Shown here: in pieces, positions 33,959-44,213 of the stretch
Position numbering within the stretch: the first letter of the stretch is position 1
How the letters are laid out: the number at the start of each line of letters is the position of its first letter
DNA from: Aphanomyces cochlioides
Taxonomy: Eukaryota > Oomycota > Saprolegniomycetes > Saprolegniales > Verrucalvaceae
Assembly: GCA_019828595.1 (NCBI GenBank)
Contig: JAHQRK010000013.1
Location: 1,209,501-1,273,500, forward strand
Reading direction: 5' to 3'
Length of the DNA stretch: 64,000 nt
Program-made: the position numbers and the translations under genes
Notes under the pieces: generated by a model
Databases searched by the model: none
The model's input: only the letters and a program-made list of their open reading frames with translations
What the model was told of the DNA's origin: nothing

Positions 33959-35719
33959 TTGAAAGGCGACATTGATGGAATCCCTATGCGTGAGTGTCAT
34001 AGACAGACAAAATTGGCTGTGCAATTTGAGTTGGGTGAACACGATACATTATTTCGCATGAATTGGTATCACAGACGAAATCGTGGCCCTGGAATTCAAT
34101 GGGCTGTTGTCGCACCACATTCTATAGTCAATGGAATTATGTCTGAATATCACGCAGGGTTACAGGGTGGTCACTTTAAGTTCCAGAAGACATACGAGCG
34201 TATTCGATTACACTTCTATTGGCCGACTATGCGGAACGACATTAAGAGCTTTGTGGATAGTTGTCCAGACTGCAATACAGCAAATCCTCCACCAAATCAT
34301 TTGCAGGCAGCGCCATCACCAGGAAATATGTTGCCTGAATACCCCATGCATATACTTGGGATGGATTTTGCAGTAGATTTGCCTATGTCGTCTCGAGGCA
34401 ATACAACATTGGTTGTCTTTTTGGATCTATTTACTTCATATCTGATGGTCAAAGCGTTACCAAATAAATCTGCTGACTCAGTGGCAAAAGCTTTTGAAGA
34501 CGTGGTGTTTAGAAGATTTGGTGCACCAACTCAAGTGCGCCATGACAATGATCCTGCATTCATGGGCGAAATCTTTCAAAGCTTTAGTAAAATGTTGGGC
34601 CAGAAATCTATGGCCACCTTTTCATATCGTCCACAAGCAAATGGGCAAACAGAAAGGATCATTCAATCATTGATTCGTGCTGTAAGAATATTTTCCAAAG
34701 ATCCAGCAAATCATGATTGGGACGATTGGGCTGAACGATTAACCTTCTCTATAAACACAGCAATCTCGACAACCCGATTGGAAACGCCTTTTTATCTTAT
34801 GCATGGGTGGGATCCTCAAACTACTATCTCTGCTGGTTTACCAACCATGAGTACTGAATTACATCAAAGCAATTGGCGATGGAGAATGAGGATTCAACAA
34901 CAATATATGTACTGTCGTGGCTTGACGAAGGATTTAATTGAGCAGGCTCAAAGATTGCGAGCTGAAACGCACAATAATCAACTGCCTGAAGATAGAGGAA
35001 ATCGAATCCACGTTGGAGATGAAATGTGGTTGTTTATTGACCAAGTTGATGCTGGAGCCAAGAAAAAATTAGCCCATTTCTGGCATGGGCCCTTCAGGGT
35101 AGTGCGCAAAATCAAAGATTATGGATGTGAGTTAGAGCGACACGCAAGAAAAGATGGAAGGAAATACAGATTTCACGCTAATGTCCATGACTCACGCCTT
35201 CGATTGTGTCGAACATATGTGACTCGACCTGTGGATTTGATTCAGAATGCTGAGCCTGTAGATTTTGACACGGAAATGGTCTTGGCTGATGACTCACTTG
35301 AAGACGATGGACAACCTCCACCATCTCCACCGAGTATACCCCGCAGAGACATGACTTCACCTGAATTATCTCAACAAGCTCGACGCCGAGAAGTCAGGGA
35401 GGTGAATCGACGTCCCATTATAGCTGTTCGAGACTCTCGTCTTGTCGATGATCCTGGAGGTGTGAAGCTAAAAGAGTACGAAGTGCAGTATATGCCCGCT
35501 GGTGCTTGGATATGGGTGCCTGAATTGTTGATCCCTGCTACGCCTCTTATATATGACTTTGAAAGAGAATTGAAAGAGTTCAATCGTTTGGCCGAATTGG
35601 TACTTGGTCGCGAGTTACAAGTGAATCCTCATTTGTTGGACGAAAACGTGTCTGGCAATTACAGTACAACCTCTTCCATGTCAGAAGAGGAAAAGGAAGA
35701 GGGTGGAAGTGATAATTAG
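33959..35719 (+). CDS. Gypsy-2 integrase
   Basis: This is an unbroken frame of 586 codons. The zinc module reads YHAGLQGGHFKFQKTYERIR ... SCPDCN. The catalytic core has HILGMDFAVDLPM (Asp), VRHDNDPAFMGEIF (Asp) and PQANGQTERIIQSL (Glu). A C-terminal SH3-like region follows (NRIHVGDEMWLFIDQV, WHGPFRVVRKIKDYGCEL). The tail has GGVKLKEYEVQYMPAG and WIWVPELLIP, reminiscent of a diverged chromo-like module. It is fused in frame to the upstream polyprotein apart from the TGA at 33932-33934. Integrase would insert the cDNA into the host genome. It is the only Gypsy-2 pol domain that remains open throughout. Confidence 0.88.
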   Translation: MKGDIDGIPMRECHRQTKLAVQFELGEHDTLFRMNWYHRRNRGPGIQWAVVAPHSIVNGIMSEYHAGLQGGHFKFQKTYERIRLHFYWPTMRNDIKSFVDSCPDCNTANPPPNHLQAAPSPGNMLPEYPMHILGMDFAVDLPMSSRGNTTLVVFLDLFTSYLMVKALPNKSADSVAKAFEDVVFRRFGAPTQVRHDNDPAFMGEIFQSFSKMLGQKSMATFSYRPQANGQTERIIQSLIRAVRIFSKDPANHDWDDWAERLTFSINTAISTTRLETPFYLMHGWDPQTTISAGLPTMSTELHQSNWRWRMRIQQQYMYCRGLTKDLIEQAQRLRAETHNNQLPEDRGNRIHVGDEMWLFIDQVDAGAKKKLAHFWHGPFRVVRKIKDYGCELERHARKDGRKYRFHANVHDSRLRLCRTYVTRPVDLIQNAEPVDFDTEMVLADDSLEDDGQPPPSPPSIPRRDMTSPELSQQARRREVREVNRRPIIAVRDSRLVDDPGGVKLKEYEVQYMPAGAWIWVPELLIPATPLIYDFERELKEFNRLAELVLGRELQVNPHLLDENVSGNYSTTSSMSEEEKEEGGSDN

Positions 35720-36067
35720 CAATGGCTCGTTTAAGAAAACTGGAACGCAAGAAGGATTTTTGTCAGTATGCATGAGGTACGGATCCCTCCGCACCACCTG
35801 CATGCATTGGTCTAACACTGTGAATTGCATCATTAACTCTAACCGTCCTGGTTGAATTTATGGTGCCGCGTATTGCTCGTTGTGCATATATATATTTCAA
35901 GGGAATTGAGATTGCGTGGTCGATATGGTTACGAAGTGAAGAATAGTCGAAAGGAGTTATTTTGTGCAGGAGCTACGGATGCTTCCGCCAACCCCGCAAG
36001 CCCTGTCGAAAATGCAAGTATGAAGAAAACAAGATCGTCATTGAGAAAATTACGCTACCACTACAAT

Positions 36068-36871
36068 TTACTCACTGTGTTCATCACTACCACGTGGTGG
36101 GTTTAATGATCTACCAGATCTTGGACGAATCGGTGCGTCATCATCGTCTTCGTCTTCGCTTTCGTCGTGATCTTCGGCTTGATTTTTAGTTTCTTCCTCT
36201 TCATCCTCCATGGCACCAATTCTAATCATTTGATTCGAAGTCTGCGTCCCAAAACGACGTTCGGCATCATCCATCTGCTCCTGCTCTTGCTGCGTTGGAG
36301 CGAGTCTGCCACTGCGATAGAGCCAAAAACGCCAGGACATGTGGTTGGTAATCTTGCACTTGTGAGATGCATTCCGACACGGATTCCCACGGTGGGTCTT
36401 TTCGTAACCACATGGACGATCCACTTGATTTGGAGAACCCTCATCCGTGTGGACACCAGGCAATCGGAATTTGCATGTGGCGTATGCGTTTTAGCATGGG
36501 GCATGAGTGTGAGTTTGTCTTGAAAGACACAATCGCTGAGAAGGATCACTTTGGCTTGTTGCTGGTATTGATGTTCGAGCAGCGAGTTGTTGAAAAATGC
36601 CTTGTAAAAGTCCCATACTTGCCTCGACGACAGCCTCGTCTTGATTTCCAGCGGATGCTAAAGCGTAGGCTTCGGCAGCCATCTCGTCAATGGCCGTTTT
36701 GAATTCCTCTGCTTGCTTTTCCATTCTCTCGTTCATCTGATCTTGCAAAGTTTTCATCCACGCATCTAAACGGATGTCCAAGTCCGCTAGAGTCAATGGA
36801 CTGGGTACAAGGGGTCCGGACCCTGCTGTAGCACCCGCACCACCCGCACTCGCTTGGTTCGCTTGATCCAA
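36068..36871 (-). pseudogene. Antisense ORF of Gypsy-2
   Basis: Minus-strand frame from an ATG at 36871 to a TGA at 36068, about 267 codons with one TAA at 36491-36493. The N-terminus is Ala/Gly/Pro rich, then a helical, probably coiled-coil segment (RLDAWMKTLQDQMNERMEK, EEFKTAIDEMAAEAYALA). The second half is Cys/His rich (CGYEKTHRGNPCRNASHKC, ITNHMSWRFWLYR), suggesting a zinc-binding module, and the C-terminus is very acidic (EDEEEETKNQAEDHDESEDE). I do not recognise a family. It lies between integrase and the 3' LTR, opposite to gag-pol, and its start is 22 bp from the divergent sense ORF. Antisense ORFs at this position occur in some plant Tat-lineage elements. Confidence 0.55.
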
Positions 36872-36892
36872 TTTCCATTCTTTGGTGAAAGC

Positions 36893-38035
36893 ATGTCTTC
36901 AAACGCTCCAAGCGAGAAAAATGGGCCACCTGATGGCTCTTTTACAACATCAACATCACCACCAACTACGTCGTCCACGAAGCCAGCAACAATACCAACG
37001 TCGGCTCCAACTTCTTCAGTCACAGCTGCATCAACTTTGCCAGCTTTGACGCCAGTACCCGGAACCAGCTTGTTTACCCTGCCTCCGTTGTCTTCATACG
37101 TCTTGCCTCCATACCAGTCAGTTTTTTCACCACCATTGTCCAGCGGGACGGCACAACCAGTTCGAACTGGGGATGCAGACGGGTCCGCACTACCCGTAGC
37201 CCCTGCGTCAAGTCAAACTTTGGGACATAGTGATGCGCAAAATCGACCGTCAAGTTCAACTCCTTCATCTCCAAGTCGACGAGGACGAGGCCGTGGACGC
37301 GGGCGAGGTCGTGGCCGTTCTACTCAATCACAACCTCCACCACCAACACGCCATTCAACACGGTTGATGGCTCAGTCTGAAATACAAGCTAATGCGGCTG
37401 CTGAAGAAGCTCGACTCAAGAAACAAGCAGAGGACACTTGAGCGGCTATTGACGAGATCGGCAGACGGATGGCTGAAGATGCTAGAGCTGGTCAAGAGGC
37501 AATCGAGAGACGTCGCAAGGAAGATGAAGATGCCAGAGCAGCAGCAGCAGCAACAGCAACAGCGTTGGCTCAACTAGGCAGCCAAGCGACAAGTCAAACC
37601 ACGACTCCAAGTTCATCTATCGTCCAGCGAGGATCCCCGCCGTCTCAGTCTCAGTCCAAACGAGCGAAACACAGCTCAACATCTCAAACCCAGGCTCAAG
37701 GTGACCTCGAAGATCAAATTCGTCAAGCGAGGCAGGAGCTTGACCAAGTTCGAGCGGATTTCGTAGCTCAGCAAAGGTTGATAAGCGATTTGCAAGACGA
37801 AATTAACAAGGCTACAAGTGCGATGGCAGATGAAAGGAGCAAAAACAAGAAGCAACAAAAACGCATAGCGGATCTCGAAGGACTGTGTGGCAATCAGCAA
37901 GACAAGTTGACCCGCTTGGATCAAGAGTTTAGGAAGGCTACCAACCGTGTGGGAGTATTGGAGTCTTTGCGTCCAGTGATTGATGGGCACACCCAGACCT
38001 TGCGTGACCTCCAAGCTGCAAAGCCGTTGAACTAG
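36893..38035 (+). pseudogene. Extra sense ORF of Gypsy-2
   Basis: A frame of about 380 codons (an upstream start at 36854 is also in frame) with one TGA at 37439-37441. The N-terminus is Ser/Thr/Pro rich; then comes a run RRGRGRGRGRGRGR like an RGG/RNA-binding tract, a Gln/Ala-rich charged segment, and a C-terminal coiled coil (DLEDQIRQARQELDQVRADF, VAQQRLISDLQDEINKA, QKRIADLEGL). This layout (basic RNA-binding tract plus coiled coil) would suit a gag-like or accessory RNA-binding protein, but there is no homology I can name. It contains one mini-repeat copy near 37173-37206. It could alternatively be a captured host gene. Confidence 0.5.
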
Positions 38036-38222
38036 TTTGGCGCGCTTTCTTGGCAACTGCGTCATCCTGATGGTTTGTGATCGAGCCAACCCGATTGTGA
38101 CTGCAATGAAGAACAGAACTTTGGATGAGATTTTGGGTTGAAAGTCATAAGGTGATCATGCATTTTTTATTGTGGCAAGACGCTCAACCATTTTGTGGTA
38201 TCGCATCATTGCCAGGGTGGCT

Positions 38223-38730
38223 TGCGGCAATGCATGAATAAATATTCTGTTTTGACATTTTGTGGTTATCTTTTGACACCCTTTTTGGATCATTTTACAT
38301 ATCATTTTTACCCCAATATGGAAAATAAAATGATACATCTGCCTTCAGATTTGTTGAGACTGGAGAACACTGCAATGCAGAGCTTTGCCTGGTGTGGATG
38401 TTGAAAATTTGCATGCGCATAGCATGGGTGGTGGAGATATTTGTGGGTGTGGTGGATGTTCGTGAATGTTATGACTAGCAGCAGGGGGTACATGTACCTC
38501 AGTACCCTCCGATCCCTTTGTGCCCCCTGTGACACCTGTCGATGCGCTGACCTGGCCCTGTGGCCCTGCCCCAATGTGTTAGTTTACCGTGCAGCTAGCT
38601 GAACATCGAATTGCGAGAATCAAACAAGGAATGACTGATTTTTGTGAGCTCGGGGAATGGATCCTTCCACAAACGATAAGATGTAAACCTACAGGTGGCG
38701 TGACAGGGCGTACATATGCCTCCGTAGCCC
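38223..38730 (+). repeat. 3' LTR of Gypsy-2, truncated
   Basis: Matches 26968-27475 almost base for base and stops abruptly at CCTCCGTAGCCC (38730), where the 5' copy continues with CTGTAAACCCTG. Confidence 0.85.
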
Positions 38731-38908
38731 GGAGGAAGTATTGTGATATAAATATTTTTTCACGATATTATTATGATATTTTTCTGAAAGTTCATGATAT
38801 AACGATGACAACCGAACGCTGTATACGAAACCCAATATCATGATATCGATTTTTTTCATGATATTTTAAAATTATCATATTATTTTGTGGCCACCGAACG
38901 CGCTCTAA
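38731..38908. repeat. AT-rich repeat with GGAGGAAGTATT ... ACCGAACGCGCTCT ends
   Basis: The insert that truncates the LTR is rich in ATATCATGATAT palindromes. Its two ends, GGAGGAAGTATT and CACCGAACGCGCTCT, recur at 56269-56306 with almost nothing between them, so they look like the borders of a small repeat family. Confidence 0.45.
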
Positions 38909-39635
38909 GCTATATAATATACTTGTATTTCCTATGTTAATTTTGTTGAATTATGAAGAGGAATTCGCCTAATATCTTATACACTTCTTAATATTTTAAG
39001 AATCTTTTCGTCAGCCAGTGCTATGGAGAAAATGCACTTGAATGGGACTTTTACCATTAAAAGAACACACTCTGATTTTAAGACAACTTACAGTCTGCGA
39101 GATCATCGAGGGACTGTCTGAAATTTTTATTGATTCACACAGACCTGACCTGTTGAGGAACTCACAAAACTTATACATTGAAAAATTATAAAAAGATGAA
39201 ATATTAAAATTCATGTGGACTATCCGTAGGAAATTCACTTCCCTCACTTTCCTCAATGTTGCTATCGATACATATGATCAATATTCCGACATATCTTCAT
39301 ATTTGTATAAATTAATTTTGGCCTATCATAATATTGCTGTCCAGGCTTTGGCGAATAGAAATGCTTTCGACCCAATAGACCAATTATTTTCACCAATACA
39401 ATATTTGTAGATATAGGGTTACAATGTAACTACGATTCCGATCTGTTCCGATGAATCGCGTCGGAATGGATAAAAAATTATTTGGATGCATATACAAAGT
39501 TCAAAGAAAGAGCAAACTTACACAGAAGTTGTGCTCATTCCGACAAGTAGGATAAGCCCTAAGCATAGGCTAACCTAATTAGCACGACGTGGACCGATAA
39601 TTGGGTTTGTCCCAACCACACAATTCGCAAAAGGC
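38909..39635. other. AT-rich spacer, no gene seen
   Basis: Only short frames without motifs. It is the region immediately upstream of the Crypton and may contain its 5' part. Confidence 0.45.
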
Positions 39636-41639
39636 ATGAGCCTCCGTGACTTGATTCCAGCTAAGACGGCGAGTGCGAGGGCTAATGCACTAAATGCGTT
39701 CAAGAAATGGGTCGCCACAGAGGATGTATCGTTTGATTATCTTCTGCAAAGCATTTCGCAAGACAGTACGGCTTCTGTTTTCGAAGCCGTCATGGATAAA
39801 TTCGGGGTCTACTTGGCCTTTGACGAAGGGACTCGCGGGCGAAAGCTAGCCCGAGCTTCAGTAATGCAATATTATCGACAAACAAAAAACTGGCTGCTGG
39901 AAAAGAATCCTATATTGCGAGCTGCAGTGGAGACTCGCCTGCAAAAGATGGCGCGAACACTAGAGAAGCACTGTTTGAAACGTGAAAATGGAGGAATCGT
40001 GAAGAAAGCCGAGGCATGCACCAAAGCGGATTTAATTCTGCTTTTAAAGTATATTTATGGGCATGCAAAATGCCCAAATGATTATCAAGATGCTGCTATG
40101 CTGGCTCTGCTATGGCACTGCTTTGGACGCGCATCGGATTTAATGTTTGTCCAGAGACAACAGCTTGGACGATGCGCAGATGGCGTTCTGACCGTCGCTT
40201 TTGTTCGGATTAAAACATCCGAGGAACAATGTCTCGCTATCTACCCTAGCAATGACATTTTTGCTTGTCCGTACCTTGTTGGCTTTGATGACGCAGACGA
40301 TACCAACAACTGCGCTTCTCAGTAATCTGCCCCAAACGACTACAAAGGAGAGCGTTTTTGCAGGTCCCTCGACGCCTTTAATAGCTTTCTTGGACCCTCA
40401 TGTTGCTCTGCAGTCTTGTGGCGATGATCCTCGGCCAATGTGCGAGAAAGGCGAGCCAGGAATACATGCCTACGTGAATCGCGTTTTGAAGCGAATTGCC
40501 TTTCACGCAGGAGTTACTCATGAATTGACATCGCACAGCTTTCGACGTGGTGGTACTCAGCACGCGAACAGCGCGAGCGGCTTGAGTGCGCAATGGATTT
40601 TTGATCGTGGCGCCTGGAACTTGACAGCAACAAACCAGGCTTTTGCTTATATTTTCAACACATCCACTGAAGATCAAAAGGTTGCTAAGGTTCTGAGCAA
40701 CTGGTCTGCCGACGGCATTGTTACAATCCCTAATCTGGACGACATCGACGACGATACTCGTACTTTACTTGCGCGGCTCCAGCGAGCTGTGTTCCATTCA
40801 TGCACGGCTGTGTCTAACCCAAGTTTGAGGGTGAAAACCGATGTGCTGGACGTCATGATGCTTCTTTGCTCTGCAACTATCCGACACTCAAGAGTCTTGG
40901 CGCATGCAATTTCGCTGTGTCAAAGCTGGAGCAGTGTGCCAACAGCATTGGGCTAGCTTCAGACGACTTGCTACGGTGGAGTGCAAAGCTCCACCAACCA
41001 TATCAATCTTTGTTGGAGGTCAGCGGTGCCTCGAACACTCCAAATCTTTTTATGAACACCATCCGCAAGCAGGAGGCAATCATCCTGGAGCTGATTGCGC
41101 TGAATAAGGCGATGGCTGAGCGGATGACCTTGCTTGAATCCCACGTAGGATTCAACAGGCCACAGCTAACTGCGAGCGTCGTATCCACCCAAGATTTTGC
41201 AGAAGGCGAGATCACACCAGCACCAAAACGAAGAAAGTCCAGCCCAACATCCCTCGCTGAAGTTTGGTTTGCCCGCAGCACGCCAACTTGGAGCCACTGT
41301 GTCGACAAAAAAAAGAAGTCGGAGGCGAGGCAGTTCGTTGGTTTCATAAAAGTCTTCTGTGCGGAAGACTTCACATTGAATGGTGAGTCGCCAACCTTCC
41401 ACGATGATGTACTTCGTTGTGGCGCCATTGCCGAACAGCGCTTGTTGAACTTCACCATGTCGGCAGCTCCCAAAGTAAAATCATGTGGATCCGTGCTGCG
41501 CATATTGCGTGAAATGCATCGCGCAGGCTTGCTTGATGATCGAATCCGCCACTTCAATGATTTAGTTTTGAAAGGAAGGGTTGCTGACCCTACACCAATC
41601 CAGCATCAAGCAAACCACGTAGTCAGCGGCAATTTGTAA
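39636..41639 (+). pseudogene. Crypton-type tyrosine recombinase
   Basis: Three overlapping frames (39636-40325, 40201-40956, 40866-41639) make one protein of about 660 residues with single-base shifts near 40275 and 40870. The N-terminal core-binding part (NALNAFKKWVATEDVSFDYL) is followed by catalytic segments: Arg in LLWHCFGRASDLMFV, His-x-x-Arg in TSHSFRRGGTQHA, and a candidate nucleophilic Tyr in NQAFAYIFNTSTEDQKVAKV. The C-terminal region, PNLFMNTIRKQEAIILEL onward, contains a helical segment and a basic APKRRKSS stretch. Cryptons move through a YR recombinase and are documented in fungi and oomycetes. No terminal structures could be identified, as expected for Cryptons. Confidence 0.75.
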
Positions 41640-41642
41640 ATA

Positions 41643-41710
41643 TAACGACGACTGGATTTGAACCAGCACCTCCAGTGTTGCCACTGGCGCTCTCCATGAG
41701 CTACGTCGTC
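41643..41710 (-). tRNA. tRNA-like sequence (degenerate)
   Basis: On the minus strand GACGACG pairs with CGTCGTT as a 7-bp acceptor stem. A D-arm (GCTC/GAGC), an anticodon-type stem (CCAGT/ACTGG) and a T-arm (GCTGG TTCAAAT CCAGT) follow in order, and the box B sequence GGTTCAAATCC is perfect. The D-loop is short and the anticodon loop is 6 nt instead of 7, so identity cannot be read and it is likely a pseudo-tRNA or the head of a SINE. No T-run terminator follows. It begins four bases after the Crypton stop codon. Confidence 0.45.
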
Positions 41711-41739
41711 AAAAAGATTGACCATAAAGCCGACAAAGC

Positions 41740-41795
41740 GGACCAGGCAGGACGGACGAGGCAGAACGGACCAGGCAGGATTGGCGAGGCAAAAC
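41740..41795. repeat. 28-bp tandem repeat, two copies
   Basis: Two successive units start GGACCAGGCAGGA and end AGGCA(G/A)AAC, located just upstream (in tRNA orientation) of the tRNA-like sequence. Confidence 0.75.
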
Positions 41796-41919
41796 AGTCG
41801 AAACAACAGGAGCACCGGCCGACGATGAGCATCCAGTTGAATGCCTTGTAACCACTCGTGAAAAGTTAAAAGGTAATCCGGACACACCTTTAAAACAAAT
41901 ATTATTAAGTCTGAGAGGT

Positions 41920-43600
41920 CTATCCTGGAATGGCAAGCTCACTTTTCAATTTACCGTCTGGTACCAAAGTGACCTCCGGGGTCAAAAACCAATGCAAAAT
42001 GTTTTTCTCGTTTTTCTCTGCCCATAGGCCTCTAGAGCGAAAACTGGGTGTATGGTTGAAATGGGTGCTGCAGCAATTGCGTTGCAGAGGCAACCAATGG
42101 TTCAACGAGCAAACCCCACCCCCTTTTGGATGCTGCAATTTTCGGACAAGTGTCGAAATTAGCCAATCAAATTGCAGTCGGAATTTCGGTTGGAATGGAA
42201 TCTGGGTCGGAATGTTTATGCTATCGATCTCCAAATCCAGAGGAGCCCTGCGTGAATCGTCGTCGTTTTCATCTAAACGCCGAAGATATTTTTCCAACTC
42301 ATACACTCGTCTTTCGGTGCTCTTGATGCAATCGTAGATCAGTTGGCTGTCGACTTCAAGGAATGCATCTTCAAGTCGTTCGCGGACATCATTCAGTGTC
42401 GTCTCAGTTGTGTATTGGCGGCGAACGACTCCCTTCACGTAAGCCCAAATGAATTCAATCGGCTGCAAATCCGAGTGATAAGGGGTTGTATACAAAACTT
42501 CATGTCCACGAGATTTGGCCATGGTAACAACTTCAGGTTCGACATTCTCTTTGATGTATCGGCTCAATCTTGACCAGAGAATCGAACGATAATCTTCTGG
42601 AGAGGCAGGCAAGTTGAAACGCTGGCAGGCATCTAGCATTTCCGACTTCTTCCACGTTCCTTTCCATGTGCCACGAGGTAGACTCTTATGATATGCAGCA
42701 TTGTCCATGATAAATAGAACGTTCTGTTTGCCCAATTCATGAAGCTCATCCATGAGACCACTGAACCAGTTGGCAAAATATTCGTGGTCAAACATACCGT
42801 GATAATCCTTGGTGACTCTTCTACGGCGTCCTCCTTCGAAAATCTGTTTGGACAGCAGTTTAGAGTCATTTACACCGTCGTCAAGGATGGCCGCAATAAA
42901 GCACAATCTTCTTCCTTTGTGTTTGGGCTTTGGTGCTGCATCGTTCTTTACATCAGGATGATTTATACTGTCGTGATGTCTTGTATAGTTGTGATGGATA
43001 TAGGACTCATCGAGATAGACGATAGGGCGACGAGGATTTCGCTCGAACGTTCCCGACATGTATTGAACGTAGTTATCTCTGGCTACAATAACGTTGTCAG
43101 ATAATCCATACTCTCCTTGACCTTTCTTTTCGCCTCTTTTGAATCCATGACGTTTTAAGAACAACTGAACAGCTCTCAAGCAAGACTTGCTGTCGTTGCT
43201 TTTCGCTTCGTCAATCTTCAAAAGCTTAAGGTCTACAAGATGCATCATAACATCTTTCCCACGACTCGAGCCCTTGTCTTTCGTTTCTCCCGAATGAACT
43301 CATGAACTGCTTCAAGAATTTTCTTGTTGTTGGGTATGCGAGATGCGTGCGTTGTTCTATTTGATGGAGGGTCTTTTGAATTTATGGACTTCGATGAACT
43401 CCCGCCACACCTCGCGGACGGTTCTCACACCACGACCGAGAATTGTCGCAATGTGTTCTGAGACTTGGGCCATCCCTTGACGTCGGAAAACTGCATGAAG
43501 TCGCAAGATATCGAGCTTAAAGAATATCACGTTATAAGGATATTTGATACCAGATTTGAATTCCTTGTGAAAAATTACATACACCCCCAATTTTTGTCTG
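41920..43600 (-). pseudogene. Tc1/mariner-superfamily transposase (DD82E type), broken
   Basis: A helix-turn-helix part (LRLHAVFRRQGMAQVSEHIA, GVRTVREVWREFIEVHKF) lies at about 43360-43540. It is followed, after two frameshifts near 43350 and 43265, by the catalytic frame 43248-41920. That contains IVYLDESYIHHNY (Asp), VLFIMDNAAYHKS (Asp) and HSDLQPIEFIWAYVKG (Glu). I count 82 residues between second Asp and Glu, as in the group reported as DD82E ('Sailor'). It is about 35-40% similar by eye to 60888-62369. The last 100 residues of the open frame look like read-through. MULE-2 lies immediately upstream and may have inserted into this element. Confidence 0.78.
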
Positions 43601-43651
43601 AATCCGATTGGTGAATGACAGACAGTCCCTCGATGGTCTCGCGGATGTAGA

Positions 43652-44213
43652 CAGCGACGACCTAACCCTCTGAAAAGGCCAATACGCAATTCTTATTGGA
43701 CATAATATCTACCCAATCAAAATCTACTATACTGTAATTAGTGTGAGTTGGTGTCGTGATCTCCTTGACAATCCCACGGCAACAACGCCGACAAAAGGTC
43801 CGATAACCAGCGGTCATACTAACGCTCTTAATAGCGTTGTTTCGACCGCTATATGCAGCGCTATAAGCAGCGTTGCTCCAACGTCAATTGCTATCATGGG
43901 TCTGAGTATATTTACTGTATGAAGCGTCAGTGAGGTGAGGAGAGGATGAATAGCGCTCGTAACAGCGCAACGTCTAGTGCTGAAGCCGAGCATTGGATCG
44001 GTGTCGAACAAATGACCACCATAAATATTCGGATAACATTTCCGGATAATGTAATATTAATAATATGAACTTTAATTGGCTAAATGTATCAAACTTTTAA
44101 ATATTTGATTTCAAAGTATTCTATCACACCATTCGACGAAATGAGCTGTGAAAGACACAAAGAGAGAAAGTCCCTAGCCGTGCGCTGCAACGTGATGCAA
44201 TGCGAGGCCCTTC
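43652..44213 (+). repeat. Left TIR of MULE-2
   Basis: 562-bp terminal inverted repeat. It begins CAGCGACGACCTAACCCT and ends in GCGAGGCCCTTC, and includes an ATG at 44084 with an open frame MYQTFKYL continuing to the inner border. Confidence 0.9.

Larger units (their letters stand above)
26968..38730 (+). mobile_element. Large Ty3/Gypsy retrotransposon (Gypsy-2)
   Basis: A stretch of about 505 bp starting TGTGGCAATGCATG near 26968 recurs as TGCGGCAATGCATG near 38223 and marks the LTRs. The right copy is cut off at 38730 where an unrelated AT-rich repeat begins; the left LTR continues further, since another LTR fragment (53986-54247, inverted) matches 27487-27732. The LTR end and primer site are not settled. 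Internal order: gag, protease, reverse transcriptase, RNase H, a second RNase H-like domain, integrase, then an antisense ORF and a sense ORF before the 3' LTR. Total length is about 11.8 kb. Several frameshifts and stops show this copy is defective. Confidence 0.85.

Noticed and set aside
37355..37573. Minus-strand frame with a poly-cysteine run
   Set aside because: Antisense of a CAG repeat in the sense ORF of Gypsy-2.
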